Assembly: GCA_021397835.1 (NCBI GenBank)
Contig: JAJFZO010000575.1
Span: forward strand, 3,043,001-3,107,000
DNA from: Moringa oleifera
Taxonomy: Eukaryota; Streptophyta; Magnoliopsida; Brassicales; Moringaceae
Length of the DNA: 64,000 bases
Direction: 5' to 3'
The notes under the pieces are model-generated. The model did not search any database. It worked only from the letters and a program-made list of their open reading frames with translations, and was not told where the DNA came from. The position numbers and the translations under genes were made by a program. Positions 1-13,003 of the stretch are shown here, in pieces. The first letter of the stretch is position 1, and each line of letters begins with the position of its first letter.

Positions 1-1950
1 GTGGGCAGCTACTTAAACCTCACATTGCGTTTCCCCACTCCTCATTCTCTTGATGCGCTTCAGTCATTAGTGGCTCAAGCTTATTTAATTATTTCTTTCC
101 CTATTATCTTAACCGCACCCTGCCTCCCTGTCTGCGGAGACTGGCAAGTTCTTATAACAACTTAGAAACAGAGGATTCATTCAGCAACACCCGTAATAAG
201 ATGAAGGCTTAGCCTCTGCTAATCCAGATTCATCTCTTTGGTATCTGCAAACACTCAAAGCAAGAGCAGGATTTTCTGGTGATCTGATTTTTACTGATCT
301 TTGTAATTGAAATCACCCATTTGCTACAGCATGCTGAGCCTCGTGCACTTGTTAAGTGGTAAACCTACCACACGGTAGGCTTGTTCAGATATTGATTAGA
401 ATACCCAATTCCGTCTAAATAGCTCGTACCTCTTTGCACCGAATTCGTTCATTACTTCTTGTAAAGTTAGCCGAAACATGCTTACAGACAATGCTTGGCT
501 GTAATGACCCTTTTGTGCTTATGAAGTTTTGTCTATTTTCCCCACTACAGTCTCATCCCCTCATTACTGCAAGCAAGAATGAGAGTGCTTGGTGCTCTCC
601 TTTCTCATACAACAACCAAAACATAGCTTTCAAGCATGAAAGAAACAATGAAAGTCAATACCCACCAAATCAGAAATTGGCTCAAAGTGCATGTCTTCTG
701 AGAGCAACACACTAGCTGCCCATTACACTTTGACACTAACCTCTCATCCTCCTTCCACCCTCTAGGCCCTCGCCGGGTTTGATCAAATCCTTGATTAACA
801 AGCTCAAATTAACTAATTGATCCTTGATTGATGCAAACTAATTATTCATTAACATTTAAATAAACCCTAGCCGGACATATAACTTTATTTTGCCGATTTC
901 AATTATTTAATTGAATGAGTATCATGTGCATGAATGTTAACCCTAACCAACCAATTGATGGGATTTGATGATCTCGTGCCGTGTCACCATTACAAGACAA
1001 ATCCCACCTCGTTAATTCAATTATAATATTTTTGATTCAAGATTAAGAAATTTTCAATGACTTCTTTTTCGGGTGTGCTTAACATCAATGGGATTTAAAC
1101 CTTCTCGGGAAAGCGTTTATGCCATTTTAAGTGATAATTAAAGTTCAACGTTTTGAATACTTAAGAATATACTTAAGCATAAAGCATTGCTTTAATCATC
1201 ATTGTTAGTAACTTCTAGTCGAAAACTTTACCTTTAACTATATAGTGACTTAACTTAAATTATCATATTTTCTTTCAAAATTTTATATATTTTTGTAAAA
1301 AAATTTAGTCACGTTTTCTAATGGAGGATGACTCTTATGTTTTTTATTTTACGTTAAGAAAATTAAATTAAAAATTAACGAAAAAATTGAAGAAAGGGGT
1401 TGAGAAAAAGAGAACTTTGTGTCGGCCAGTAGGTGTGGAGGATACGGTGTCGTTTGCAGAGTGGAATGAGCTGTCTGCTCGCCTAATCTGAAACGGTGGA
1501 TGCGCATGTTCTGCCTGTGATATCATTGAGAGAATTAGCCAAACAGTTGGCATCGGCTTTTAGTGGCTGCAATGACCCGACAGCCATTGCTGGTTGGCCC
1601 AAAACTCGTGGTGGGCCCCCACTGAGACCTCAACAGCCCACGATATTTTGGTTTGGCCCGATATTTTGAATTTCCCCTGAAAAATATCTCTTTTAACTGG
1701 AGAAACTGTACAATTTCTCATGGTCTTGAGGAGAACTTGAAGAAGGAGAGATGAAGAAGATGATTGGGTGGAGTGCAAGGATCGGTGTCTGTTCAATGGA
1801 TTAAAAAAGTGATTAGCTGAAGAGTGATTAAGAAAGGCCAACTGACATGGGCTCTTCACTTTCAAGTGTTTTGCCATTAAAGAATTCTTTTTTTTTTTTC
1901 CTCCAAGAAAGTAACCCATCAAGCACTGCCACAACTATTGTAATCTTCCC
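1..1950. other. Left flank without a recognised gene
   Basis: I see no open frame here with a recognisable protein family and no credible splice structure. The longest frames (about 90-125 codons near 434-715 and 1560-1934) have no family resemblance and end in low-complexity or random-looking sequence. The last part (about 1700-1950) is presumably the promoter of the fasciclin-like gene to the right. Confidence 0.5.
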
Positions 1951-1961
1951 GTTTTAACTCT

Positions 1962-3041
1962 GTGTTCACCAACTCCTTTTTCTTTACCTTTATATCCCTT
2001 CATCGCCAGCCTAGTACCACATCCCACTTCCTACACAGCAGTTTCCTTTCTTTTACCTTACTAATAAATCCATCTTTATATAGTCTCTCACAAGCACGTT
2101 CTGCATCCATTGTTTCCTGCCATTTCTCTCTGAATTCCTCCTCATTGGTCAGGTCAGAGTCCTTCAATCTCCACTCTTCTTTGGTGCTTTATTTGATAAG
2201 TTCTTGCTCATGTTTTCTTCTTTTGTCTTATTGCGTGCTAATCAGTTTCCTCGATTGCTCTTCTTATTGGATGAGATGAGCTGATCCAGATCTGTGCTTC
2301 TTTTCTAGTTCATGATGTACATTTTCCCATGGTGGATTCTTTTTTTCTTCTTCTTTTTTTGTCTTTTCCTTCTCTTTCCTCGAAGTTTTGTCCTTGCTTG
2401 GTAACTTGAAATGTCTGAGAAACTTCTAGTGCATGAAAGATAAGGGTAAAATAACACATTGAAGAGGAAAGTTCATGTGCATTGGCAATTTGATCTGGGT
2501 TTTGCCAGTGAAGCTTGCTCATTTCGAGATTTGGCAAGTTGGGTATGGTTGAAAAGGGTTCAAAACCAAGAAAATGGATGACCTTTCCATTATTTCTGCA
2601 CATGGTTCCTGTTAGAACATATCTCCTCTCAATGTCACATCTAATTGCATATCTTCTTGGTAATCATTTTCAAAATTCTGCTTGGAACAATTACATTACT
2701 TCTTTATTTTCCTTAGTGAGCAGATCACAAAATCTGGTTTTTTTTTTGCTAGTCGTTATGGACAATTTGTTCTGGCTTTTTGGATTCTTGCAGAAAACTG
2801 GTTCTGGGTTTTGTTGAAATTGCCTTCTTATGTGGTAGAGAATGAATGCTTTCAGACTCTCCTGTTGGTTGTGAAATGGGTTTTTTGATTTAAGAGAAAT
2901 TTACAAGTCTCTGCTCACATTGCTTCGTTACTTGCATTGTATGTGAACTAGATTATATTCTTGTTGACATTGATTATGCGATTTGGCTCCTGTACTGTAG
3001 GAATTTTGAGAGTCAACAGAGTTAAAAGCAACACTAAAACA
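1962..3041 (+). promoter_or_regulatory. Probable 5' leader with intron of the FLA gene
   Basis: Between about 1960 and the FLA start codon the sequence is T- and C-rich with no family-like coding frame. A good acceptor lies just before 3001 (T-rich tract ending TACTGTAG) and candidate donors lie near 2150. A leader intron of roughly 0.85 kb is therefore likely. The transcription start and the donor cannot be fixed from sequence alone. Confidence 0.4.
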
Positions 3042-3836
3042 ATGGAAAGGATGGGATTTCCAATGTTTCTTATGGTTTCTTGTACTGTACTGCTTGTTTG
3101 TTCTTCATCAGCATATGCCCAGGTTGCTAGTCCTCCAGCTCCAACTCCAACTCCAACTCCAACTCCAGCCCCTGCCCCAGCGCCAGAATTCGTAAACCTC
3201 ACTGATTTACTCAGCGTGGCTGGTCCATTTCACACCTTTCTTAACTATCTCCAGACCACCAAAGTCATCGACACCTTCCAAAATCAGGCAAACAACACTG
3301 ATGGAGGCATCACCATCTTTGTACCAAAAGATGATGCTTTCAAGGCTCTTAAGAAGCCTTCTTTGGCCAAACTCACTGCAGACCAGCTCAAGTCACTCAT
3401 CCTCTTCCATGGCCTGCCACATTACTACGCTCTCGCTGACTTCAAGAATCTCAGCGACTCAAGCCCTGTTAGCACATTGGCTGGTGGTATGTACACGTTG
3501 AACCTCACTGATGTTTCTGGGACTGTTCACCTTGATTCAGGATGGTCCAGAACCAAAATTAGCAGCAGTGTGCACTCAACTGACCCTGTGGCTGTCTACC
3601 AAGTTGATAAGGTCCTTCTTCCTGAGGCAATCTTTGGTACTGACATCCCTCCAATGCCTGCTCCAGCTCCAGCTCCTGAGCTTAGCCCTTCTGCAGATGC
3701 CCCATCAGCTGATACAAGTGAAGCTGGGTCTTCCCCAAAAACTTCGCCAAAAAATTCTGCACATAAGATGAACAACTGGGGTATCTGGAGTCAGTTGGTT
3801 CTGGCCGTTTCAGGTGGACTGGTCTTGCTCTTGTAA
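3042..3836 (+). CDS. FLA7: Fasciclin-like arabinogalactan protein, FLA7-like
   Basis: Single-exon coding region of 264 residues. Residues 1 to about 26 form a signal peptide ending ...SSAYAQ. An arabinogalactan stretch of alternating Ala-Pro and Thr-Pro follows (about 31-46), then one FAS1 domain (about 50-195) with the H1-type motif TIFVPKDDAF, the central LPHYY and the H2-type motif VAVYQVDKVLLP. A second Pro/Ala/Ser-rich glycomodule and a hydrophobic C-terminus (LVLAVSGGLVLLL) follow, typical of a GPI-anchor signal. Several N-glycosylation sequons (NLTD, NNTD, NLSD) are present. Such proteins are heavily O-glycosylated, sit at the outer plasma membrane or cell wall and act in adhesion and wall matrix organisation. 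The frame is open upstream to 2961, but the ATG at 3042 follows the likely leader acceptor and directly starts the signal peptide. FLA7 is the closest member I recall; orthology is inferred. Confidence 0.93.
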   Translation: MERMGFPMFLMVSCTVLLVCSSSAYAQVASPPAPTPTPTPTPAPAPAPEFVNLTDLLSVAGPFHTFLNYLQTTKVIDTFQNQANNTDGGITIFVPKDDAFKALKKPSLAKLTADQLKSLILFHGLPHYYALADFKNLSDSSPVSTLAGGMYTLNLTDVSGTVHLDSGWSRTKISSSVHSTDPVAVYQVDKVLLPEAIFGTDIPPMPAPAPAPELSPSADAPSADTSEAGSSPKTSPKNSAHKMNNWGIWSQLVLAVSGGLVLLL

Positions 3837-4786
3837 GAGACGATTGCAATTGGGGTCTGTTAAATTATCTTAAGAGGGTATATCGGGATTTATTTCATTT
3901 GCTGTGATTTGAAACCATTTTTTTGTGTATGAGAATGTGGGCTCGTGTCTTATTATTATTTCATTCTAACAGGCTCTCTGCCTGATTTATGGTTTATACC
4001 TCCCAGTTCTTGCCCTCTATGTGCTTGTCCATTTGGATTTGAACATTCTTCAATCAGATATACATGAAAGAGAACTAACTCTAACTAAAGTTAATTGACT
4101 TCAAGATTTGCTTCAGTTAATCAGTCACTCTCAAGCCCTGGAAGAATACAAATCCAATCAATTTATCATACACAAGACAAATCATATCCATAGGATCCAA
4201 AAAGGGATGGTTGCTTCCTTGCATGTCAATATCGGAAACTACTCTTGCTCACTAAACTCTAACTTAAACTTGTTACCGTGAATTGGGTGTGTGTCACCAT
4301 CTTCCATGTGAAAAGAGCCTGGATATGGAAATGTTTGTGTGGGTCTGATGTAAGGTGCTTAAGAGGGAAGCACTGGGGCCAAGGGAAGGCTCCTTCTCTC
4401 TGCAATATGCCCACGGTGCTCATACTTATTTATAATCTCAAATGGCTTCTGCAGGGAATTTCAGCAGATGGGTTGCCTGGAAATTTAATGACGTACTGAA
4501 CCACAAAGATTGACAATTTGGAGGCGACATGCGTGTTCCATACCATATGCCGCTTTCATGGGTGAAAACCATTAATTTACAAGACTTTGCTGACACCTCT
4601 GTATTATATATATGTTACTGTTGACTAATTATACTAATCTCTGTAAGATATTAATAAGTTATTTATATTTTTCTAATATTTATAAATATAAAAATATAAA
4701 ACTCTCTTCCCATGTTTTGTGGTAATAATAAAAGGAGTTACGAATGAGTAAAAATAATTAATATCATTACGGATCTTGACCCACAT
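3837..4786. other. Intergenic, FLA 3' flank to tRNA
   Basis: The first 150-200 bases are probably the FLA 3' untranslated region (T-rich, several AATAAA-like stretches). A 73-codon open frame at 4278-4499 has no recognisable family. The last part, 4600-4760, is strongly AT-rich. No other feature seen. Confidence 0.5.
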
Positions 4787-4860
4787 GGCCTATTAGCTCA
4801 GTTGGTTAGAGCGTCGTGCTAATAACGCGAAGGTCGCAGGTTCGAGACCTGCATGGGCCA
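4787..4860 (+). tRNA. tRNA-Ile (anticodon AAU)
   Basis: A complete 74-base cloverleaf. The acceptor arm GGCCTAT pairs with ATGGGCC and leaves discriminator A at 4860. The D-arm GCTC/GAGC holds the A-box (TAGCTCAGTTGG). The anticodon stem TCGTG/CGCGA encloses the loop CTAATAA with anticodon AAT at 4821-4823, and the T-arm GCAGG/CCTGC encloses TTCGAGA (B-box). There is no intron. It reads AUU codons, with A34 expected to be edited to inosine so that AUC is also read. Confidence 0.98.
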
Positions 4861-4875
4861 AAATCATGAGTTTCA

Positions 4876-4880
4876 TTTTT
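4876..4880 (+). terminator. Pol III terminator of the tRNA-Ile gene
   Basis: A run of five T starts 16 bases after the end of the tRNA, the normal RNA polymerase III stop signal. Confidence 0.75.
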
Positions 4881-6161
4881 GTATATATTTTGTCTTTTTC
4901 CGGTGCCACATGACTGGGTAGACCACTTAGGCATTCTGTTAGCCCAATGGCCCAGTAACGGGTCAAATCTCTTTTTAGCCCCCCAAGGTGGCCTAAGCTC
5001 AGTTGCTAATATATTGCGGGCTTACCCACAACCCACTTTCTGTTTCAGAAATTAGGTCCAAACCCGATCAACTGACCCTCTTCCATCAAAATCACAAAAT
5101 CGGATCTTTGCTAATAGCATTCTTAATTGGAAACTAACAACGTGATCTATGACTCTATTCATATCAACTAGAATTAAGTTTTCCTAATAAAATATTGGAT
5201 TAGGGTTGAATTTTAAACCGTGGTCCATGACCACCGCCCGACCACATAGCCGACCACCGCCGGCTTTCTCTTTTTCTTGCTTTTACTTATTTTTGGATTT
5301 ATAAATTAATTTTTTTTAAAAAAATAACATTAAATAATTTTGAAAAAGCTCAGTGAGGGTTTGAAGAAAAAGAAAAGAGACATTAATTAGGGTGAAAATG
5401 TTGGTAACGGGAATTGAATGGAGGTGATTTCGTATTGGATTTTGGACGCACAAGACAAGGGATATTTATCACCAAAATAAAATTAAAAATAAAATTGTCA
5501 AAAAACCAATCTCCCTCTCTCTTTCTCTCGTTTGTCTCTGTCTCTGTTTCATTTCATTCCCTGCGTCTTCGCGGGTCCTATGACCAACACGCTTTTCTCT
5601 CCTCTTCACTTCATCAATCAGTTTAACCCAACACGTACCCATAAGATATAACAAAACGTAAAAAACTTGTCTCTTTTTCTCTTCTCTCTCTCTCTCTCGG
5701 CAGAACCGCCCCTGAAGAAACGAACCAGATGTCACTTCAACCTTACCGTCTCTGTATCTGATTCTTTGAGGTTCGTCCTTGTTCTCCTACTGGGCTTTCT
5801 TACGCTATTTTTGTTTTTCTCTATGTACTGATTTTTGGTTTTTTTTAAGTGATTGGTGTCCACGAGCATTTGATTCTTTTTTTTTTTTTTTCTGTTGAAT
5901 TGGTTGTAACAAGGTCTGATTGAATATGCATGTTCGTAGTTTTACGTGAACCTTATCGTTTCGCAATTGGGTTTTTCTTCATTTGCAATTTGATAGATCT
6001 TGAGTTTCAGTCATGCGTCTTGTTTGGATACTGAATTTCATGATGACTTGTTGAAACCATAGCTTATACTGATATGTTGCGATGAATGCAAATGCCGATG
6101 TATTGTAGGCAGTCAGTTTTCTTCTGGGTTTCCTGGAATTTAGGCAAAGCAAACCAAAGCT
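4881..6161. other. Intergenic plus fimbrin leader
   Basis: 4881-5400 is intergenic and shows nothing recognisable. From about 5500 the sequence becomes CT-rich (TCTCTC tracts near 5510-5560 and 5680-5700), typical of a plant 5' leader. A GT near 5771 and an AG shortly before the start codon suggest a leader intron of the fimbrin gene. Confidence 0.45.
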
Positions 6162-9100
6162 ATGTCTAGTTTTGTTGGGGTGCTCGTTTCTGATCCATGG
6201 CTTCAAAGCCAATTCACACAGGTTGAGTTACGGACCCTCAAATCCAAGGTGAATATGCCTGTTCCTCTTTTTATGTGGTTTGGTCCTTTTTTGGCTTTGA
6301 TTTATCAAGAGAACATTATGATGAATTGACAGTATTTGTATGACATGTCAATGGGGTTGCATTGTTTGTAGTTTATTTCAATCAGGACTCAATCGGGTCG
6401 TGTCACTGTGGGAGAATTGCCACCAGTTTTTGCAAAATTAAAGGGTTTCAATGGAATGTTCTCTGAAGATGAGATCAAGGCTATGTTGGGGAAGCTGCAT
6501 TCTGACACAGAGCAGGAAATTGATTTTGAAGCGTTCCTTCGTGTGAGTTGGTTGTAGCTGCATCATTCACTTCATTTTTTTAAAAAAATAAATTGGTTTT
6601 CACCTTTTATGTTTCTTCTTTATTACATTTGTGCTGACCATCATGTTGTGGAATCATTACTAAGCAAAATAACAGTTTAATTTTGTAGCGACATCAATTA
6701 GTGGTACTGTGTAGGGTGGCAGAAGCCATCTCGGACATGCATGCTCTTTCCTCTCTCTCTCTCTCTCCCTTCCTTTCTGTCTCTGTTTCTTTTACATCTT
6801 TACTCATATTTGATCGTGATAGTTTTCTGTTATGATCAATGAATTATTGTAGCAATGAGAAGGATGAAGTAAATTTGTGGGTCAATGGACAGGCATATTT
6901 AAACGTGCAAGGCCAAGCAACAGAAAAATCTGGTGGTTCAAAAAGTTCTTCATCGTTTCTCAAGGCAGCAACAACCACTTTTCACCATGCCATTAATGAA
7001 TCCGAGAAGTCTTCCTATGTTGCCCACATCAATAATTATTTGGCAGAAGATCCATTCATGAAGAAATATCTTCCATTAGATCCAGCTACAAATGCTTTAT
7101 TTGATCTTGCTAAAGATGGAGTTCTTCTTTGGTAGATACCACCGACCTGCTTGACATCTTTGTCCTTGATAGATGCTATTGTGTTTATTGATGCTTTTAG
7201 TGGTTTCTTGCAGTAAGCTGATCAATGTAGCTGTTCCTGGGACCATAGATGAAAGGGCTTTGAACACAAAAACAGTACTCAATCCATGGGAGAGGAATGA
7301 GAACCATACCCTTTGTCTTAATTCTGCTAAGGCCATTGGCTGCACAGTGGTCAATATAGGCACACAGGATCTGGTTGAAGGAAGAGTAAGTATTTCCACA
7401 AAGGGATTAGAATCTTATTTTTATATTTTTCTTTGTGGTCTAGAAGTTATTCTGAAAGTTCCCTTCTTTGTTTGGCTTGTTTTTCTAGCCCCATCTACTA
7501 CTTGGATTGATTTCTCAAATCATAAAGGTATTTACCTTCAATTTCTCCCTTTGTGTAGCTTGTATTTTGTGATTTCTAGAAATTAATGCTGACAATGATA
7601 ATATGTTTTCAACCTAAGACTTGAACAATTGAGTTATAATTATCCTAATGGTCATCTTCTATTTTTATGTTGGCAATGTCAGATTCAACTTTTGGCTGAT
7701 CTCAATCTGAAGAAAACTCCTCAACTTGTGGAATTGGTGGATGACAGCCAGGTAAAATTGCTGTTTGTTTCTTTTATGTTTAGATGACATGATTGCGTGG
7801 ATTAGTTCTCTTTATTGTTTGAAGCAATGATGAAAGATTTGCTTCACTTACTTTGAGAATGTCACAGGATGTCGAGGAGCTCATAAGCTTACCTCCTGAA
7901 AAGGTATTACTAAAATGGATGAATTTTCATCTGAAGAAAGCTGGCTATGAAAAGCAGGTTACAAACTTCTCGTCAGATGTGAAGGTAAGCAAGTTTCCCA
8001 GTTTATTTATGATAAAGCATTTCCTCTCTGAATCTCATACTAGTAATAGCACTACAAAGGTTTGGTCATAAATCTAGTTCTTCCTTGCTAGGGGATTTAG
8101 TTTTTAATCAAGAAAAACATCAGAAAATTGGCATTCTTATCTTTCAAGCTGAAAACTTTATTATCACCATAGCTCTCTGTAGATAAGTAACATGGTCATT
8201 TCCATTTATTGGAGAAGGAATTGTAAATGCACGTCATGTCATTGTGTTTGCAGCTTACTGTCGAACTTTCGGAAGTTATTATCTGTCATATACAAGTCAC
8301 TGAATAGCTAGGATTTGGTGCATATAATATGATCCCTACAAATCTATATTTTATCTTTTAGGCTTTTAGCTTTTCTTTCTGATGATATGTGAATCCTACA
8401 TATCTGCAGGATGGAGAGGCTTATGCATACTTGCTTAATGCTCTTGCACCAGAACACAGTACTCACTCTACCTTGGACGCAAAAGATGCTACAGAAAGAG
8501 CAAACATGGTTCTTGCACAGGCAGAGAAACTAGAGTGCAAAAGATATATCTCTCCTAAGGACATTGTTGAGGGCTCACCAAATCTTAATCTTGCATTTGT
8601 TGCACAAATATTCCAGCACAGGTTAGAAACACTGTTTTCATGTGGTTTAGTTTATGCATGAAAAAGTTTGAGCTTTCTTTTTTTTCCGGTTTATTCTACC
8701 ATTGAATGTAAAACTTGTTCATCTGAATTCCTAGAACTTTGATTATTTGGTTTTCTTTTCTTTTTCTCCATAATAATTTCTTTCTTTTCTTTTCTTTTTT
8801 CCTTCTTGCTTCTTACTCAAACCTATCTGGCCTATGACGTTATTTTTGTTAAGCGGACTTGGTGCATGCAATATTATTGTTTTTGTACGAACTTTCCAAT
8901 TATCATAGTTGCTCTCTCCTGAGTATTACTTCATACTCTTTATATCATTTACTAGTTGGCATGATCCTTGGGGGTTGGGAGTATGCCCCATTTTTAAATG
9001 ACATTTAGCGAGGGAACAACCTTATTTTTTGTCAACACCTAGTCAACACTTAATTTGTACTTTTTTCCGATAATCCTTTCCTTGATTCATCTGTTCATCT

Positions 9101-10593
9101 TACAATCATATCCTGTAAGGAGAGAAATGTCATACCAACAATAAAATAAGATGAAGTCAGACAAGTCAGTGCACTGGTTAATATTTCTTACTTGATTGAG
9201 CTGCTTTTCTTGAGAGTTTCTGATACACCTGTTCCAGGTATGCTTCCTCCTGAATGACCATAATTATGAAATATGAGAAGAAATTATTTTCCCCAGAAAA
9301 GGCTACTGATTCTGATAATGAGAAAATGCCATTTTTTCTAGCTGGCATTAATGGTAACTGTCGCTTCTGAGTAGCCTGTGCATTTGCTTTTATCAGTGAA
9401 ATGAGTCATGTTAGCTTCTGCCTTTTCATTTGTGTTGATTTCCCAATTCAAGTGACTTTTAATTAATTCCTCTTGTAGACCGTAAACATAGTAATATCTT
9501 TAGTGATCTATGATGATATGAAATGTTAAGCTGTTACAATTTATGCAGCTATTGTAATTTTTGAGATACGTGTAATTAGCAGTTGAATGTGTCTTGCAGG
9601 AATGGATTGTCCACCGACAGCAAAAATATTTCATTTGCTGAGATGATGACAGATGATGTAGAAACTTCACGGGAAGAGAGATGCTTCCGACTGTGGATTA
9701 ACAGTCTTGGAACTGCTACATATGTCAATAATCTGTTTGAGGATGTCAGAAATGGGTCAGCGGTCTTACTTTTCCCTCCAAAGCATGTCAATCATGGGTC
9801 TTTTTCGATTGTTAATCCTTTATGCATGCAGGTGGGTCCTGCTGGAAGTTCTTGACAAAGTTTCACCGGGATCAGTTAACTGGAAGCAGGCAAATAAACC
9901 CCCTATAAAGATGCCATTTAAAAAAGTTGAGAATTGCAACCAAATTATAAAGATTGGGAAGGATCTAAACTTCTCCCTAGTGAATGTAGCTGGGAATGAT
10001 GTTGTGCAAGGAAATAAGAAGCTAATACTGGGTACGCTTATTTGAATCACCTTCGCCGTATTGACATACTTATTTTATTTGCTGGCATTTTCTGTTCAAT
10101 CATTGGATACCTGAGCAAAGATGAACTTCCTTAATTTTTTTTTTTCAAGTTTGTTATTTGCTAAAATTCTCCACATTTCTTTCAGCTCAATTGATTCCCT
10201 ATAAAATTTAAGTCAATTCAAGAAAATTAACCTGTGAGATTCTGTTGAGTAGATTTGACCCATTATGAACATCTATATATGCACACGCTTGCAATTTGTA
10301 TTCATCATGATGATCATCTTGAAATTGCAGGGGTCTTAAGCGTTGATAGCTCATAACTATCAATCAATTGTTTTAGTTATTGCAAGACATCTCTTGCTAT
10401 ATTGGCATCTTCTAACCATAATTTGAAAGAAGACATAAACCCTTCTGGGTCCCTTCCATGGGTTCGTGGCTTTTATAGCACACTAAAAAGCACCATGCTT
10501 GAATGATTCTATTGCCACAATCAGGTGCAGCACAGGTGACACTTAAGGTTTTTGTTTTTGTATAACCAGGAGGATCACCTAGCTTAGGGATAC

Positions 10594-10627
<34 letters not shown>

Positions 10628-12243
10628 ATGAGCACTTGGATGGGAGGCACAACATGCCGTCTCTCGTAATGCTTTTGAGGATTTGATTGATTTATATCTT
10701 CTGAGGACTTTATTTGCATCTGATGTAGCACAAACCACATATTAATGGGCTAATTTCCACTGTGTTGTCTGTCTTTAGTAACACTATGGAGCTGTTAACA
10801 TTGCATGGTTATGAGGCTTATTCCAATGGCATATTTGTGTTCCATTCAAGAATTCATTGATTTTGGCACTGTATTCTGGTGATGGATTTTAACACACTTT
10901 TTTCTTTCTCAGCATTTTTGTGGCAACTGATGAGGTTTACTATGCTCCAACTTTTGAAAAACTTAAGAACTCATTCACAAGGTAAAGAGATTACAGATGC
11001 TGACATTCTAAACTGGGCAAACAAAAAAGTAAAGCAGGCAGATAGAACTTCTCAAATGGAGAGCTTCAAGGTACAACGAGTGTATTGTTACCTGATTGCA
11101 AGATCTATCTCCAATCAATGACTAATAGTTTTTATTTTTATTTTTTGATTGGTTTCTGCTCTTAGGATAAGAGCCTTTCAAATGGGATCTTCTTTCTTGA
11201 GCTTCTTAGCGCAGTGGAGCCAAGGGTGGTTAACTGGAGTCTTGTTACAAAAGGGGAAACAGGTATGGCGTTATTACATAATTTATGTATAGTCTTGGAT
11301 TTACTTTCAGATAGGACCTTGAAGTTACATTGAATTTGAGCAAGCAAAGATTTCATAGAGCAATACATCTCTATGCATATAAAAATATAAGGAGTCTTAT
11401 TTCATTATTTATGACACTGCAGAGGAGGATAAGAAATTGAATGCAACCTACATCATAAGTGTTGCTCGGAAGCTGGGGTGCTCAATCTTCTTGTTACCTG
11501 AGGACATTATAGAGGTTGGTCTATTACTCTGGAAGTTTTTTAAATTTGGGTTTTGATGTATTATAATATGACGGAACATCACATGTTACCATTGCAAGAC
11601 ATTTGGAAAGAGATTAACTATTTAGCGTTCGGACATGGTGGAGAGATGGTATCTAGTTCAATAGTTAATTAGCGGAGATCATGGTTTGGAAGTATTCTCA
11701 TTATTTAGGTCCTGCAATTTGGTCTTCTATTAGAAATTCACTCAAAATAACCCATTGGAACTGACTGCTCCACCTCTTATTGGTTGGTTTAGTCCTAAAA
11801 CCTGTCAACTTCTCACCAGTGCTGCGTCTCTGTTGGCACACAAATCCTTTCAAATGATGGAAAGGACTATCAACTAATGGTATAGAGCTGACTTCATGAT
11901 AATTAGTTGAACTTCATATGACTGTATTGTGTGCCAGTGTATACATTTGTGAGAGAGAGAATATCTACCGGGTTGACTCATGACCTAACTTCTGTTAAAT
12001 GCACTGTTGCTGCAGGTAAACCAGAAGATGATCCTGACATTGACTGCTAGCATTATGTACTGGAGTCTGCAGCAAAAAGCAGAGGACTTGGATTCAAACC
12101 CAACTGAACCTAATCCTGATGCATCCATGGATGGTGAGAACAAGGTCACCCTGGCTGGTGAAGTCTCCAATATGTCTATCAATGGTTCGGAAACTGAAGA
12201 ACCTTCACCGATTGATGAGGAAAAAAATGCTGATGGAGAATGA
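6162..12243 (+). CDS. FIM5: Fimbrin (plastin-type actin-bundling protein), 14 coding exons
   Basis: Spliced coding region of 678 residues. Exons: 6162-6248, 6372-6542, 6893-7131, 7214-7385, 7489-7527, 7683-7751, 7868-7984, 8410-8621, 9600-9755, 9832-10031, 10913-11070, 11166-11262, 11423-11514, 12016-12243. All introns are GT-AG and every phase agrees. The protein cross-links and bundles actin filaments in the cytoplasm. An EF-hand-like N-terminus (about 1-75) is followed by four calponin-homology domains (roughly 120-240, 265-370, 390-500, 515-620), visible as [30 protein letters not shown] and [10 protein letters not shown], each with its own WMNFHL- or LWINSL-like helix. The tail is acidic and serine-rich, which is usual for plant fimbrins. 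Length fits the plant family (about 680-690). The short exon at 7489-7527 encodes the segment ending [12 protein letters not shown]5 and FIM1 are both close; FIM5 looked closer by memory, so the symbol is tentative. Confidence 0.96.
10598..10626. repeat. (CT)n microsatellite in a fimbrin intron
   Basis: About 14 uninterrupted CT dinucleotides inside the intron between 10032 and 10912. A shorter CT tract lies near 6750-6770 in the second fimbrin intron. Confidence 0.95.
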
Positions 12244-13003
12244 TTCCAAGGCGGCTCTGCAATTATTTTGCAATTTTTAATTAAAAGATCAGAAGAATCA
12301 AAGGATTATTGGTGCTAGTTAGTGGATAGCTACTCTTTTATGAGATGGGTTCTCATTTTTTTCTCTTCTTTCTGGATGGAGGAGTTCCCATCTTTAATTT
12401 TTCTGAACCACAGAGGAGAAAGATGAATACTTTTTGTATATTTTCCTTACCTAGTTATGCTGTTCTTAGGCCTATTCTTTGGACAAAGAGATTAGCTTTA
12501 TGGTGTGAATAATGTTATTCTATGATGCTACATTTTTATTTTTATTTTTTGAAAATATCAATTGAAAGCTGTTGCTTTAGACTTTAGTTTGAATCTTCTG
12601 CTGAGATGTAAAATTTATTTAAAATTAATACCTGATTTCTACAAAACAAATACATGCAGACAATGGTCAATAAGATCACCCCTTTATGCAAGAAAGGGAT
12701 TCAGTGAGACATGGACAAGACCTGGGTTTGTCCAAGAACCTGGAGGAGAATTTGCCAGGAGAGTCCAGATTGCCAGTCAGACTGAATGCAACATTGAGCA
12801 ATAATAGTTTCCAAAATCAATCCAAAATGCTACAGGATACCTTTCAGAGTTGAACTACAAAATTGTAATTTCTGTACATTGCAACAAAGTAAATCATGTG
12901 CACGTCAAAAAAAATATCTAAAAAATATGTATGCTCGAATTCATTGTTTATTTGGTATGACGCTACTAAGGCAGCAACAAATAAATGATCACACAAGGCA
13001 TTC
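12244..13003. other. Convergent intergenic region
   Basis: This holds the 3' flanks of the fimbrin gene (+) and the ankyrin/BTB gene (-), which point towards each other. An 80-codon frame at 12562-12804 lacks any family resemblance. No other feature seen. Confidence 0.5.

Noticed and set aside
434..715. 93-codon plus frame near the left edge
   Set aside because: Composition is random-like, with no domain, no splice context and no conserved motif.
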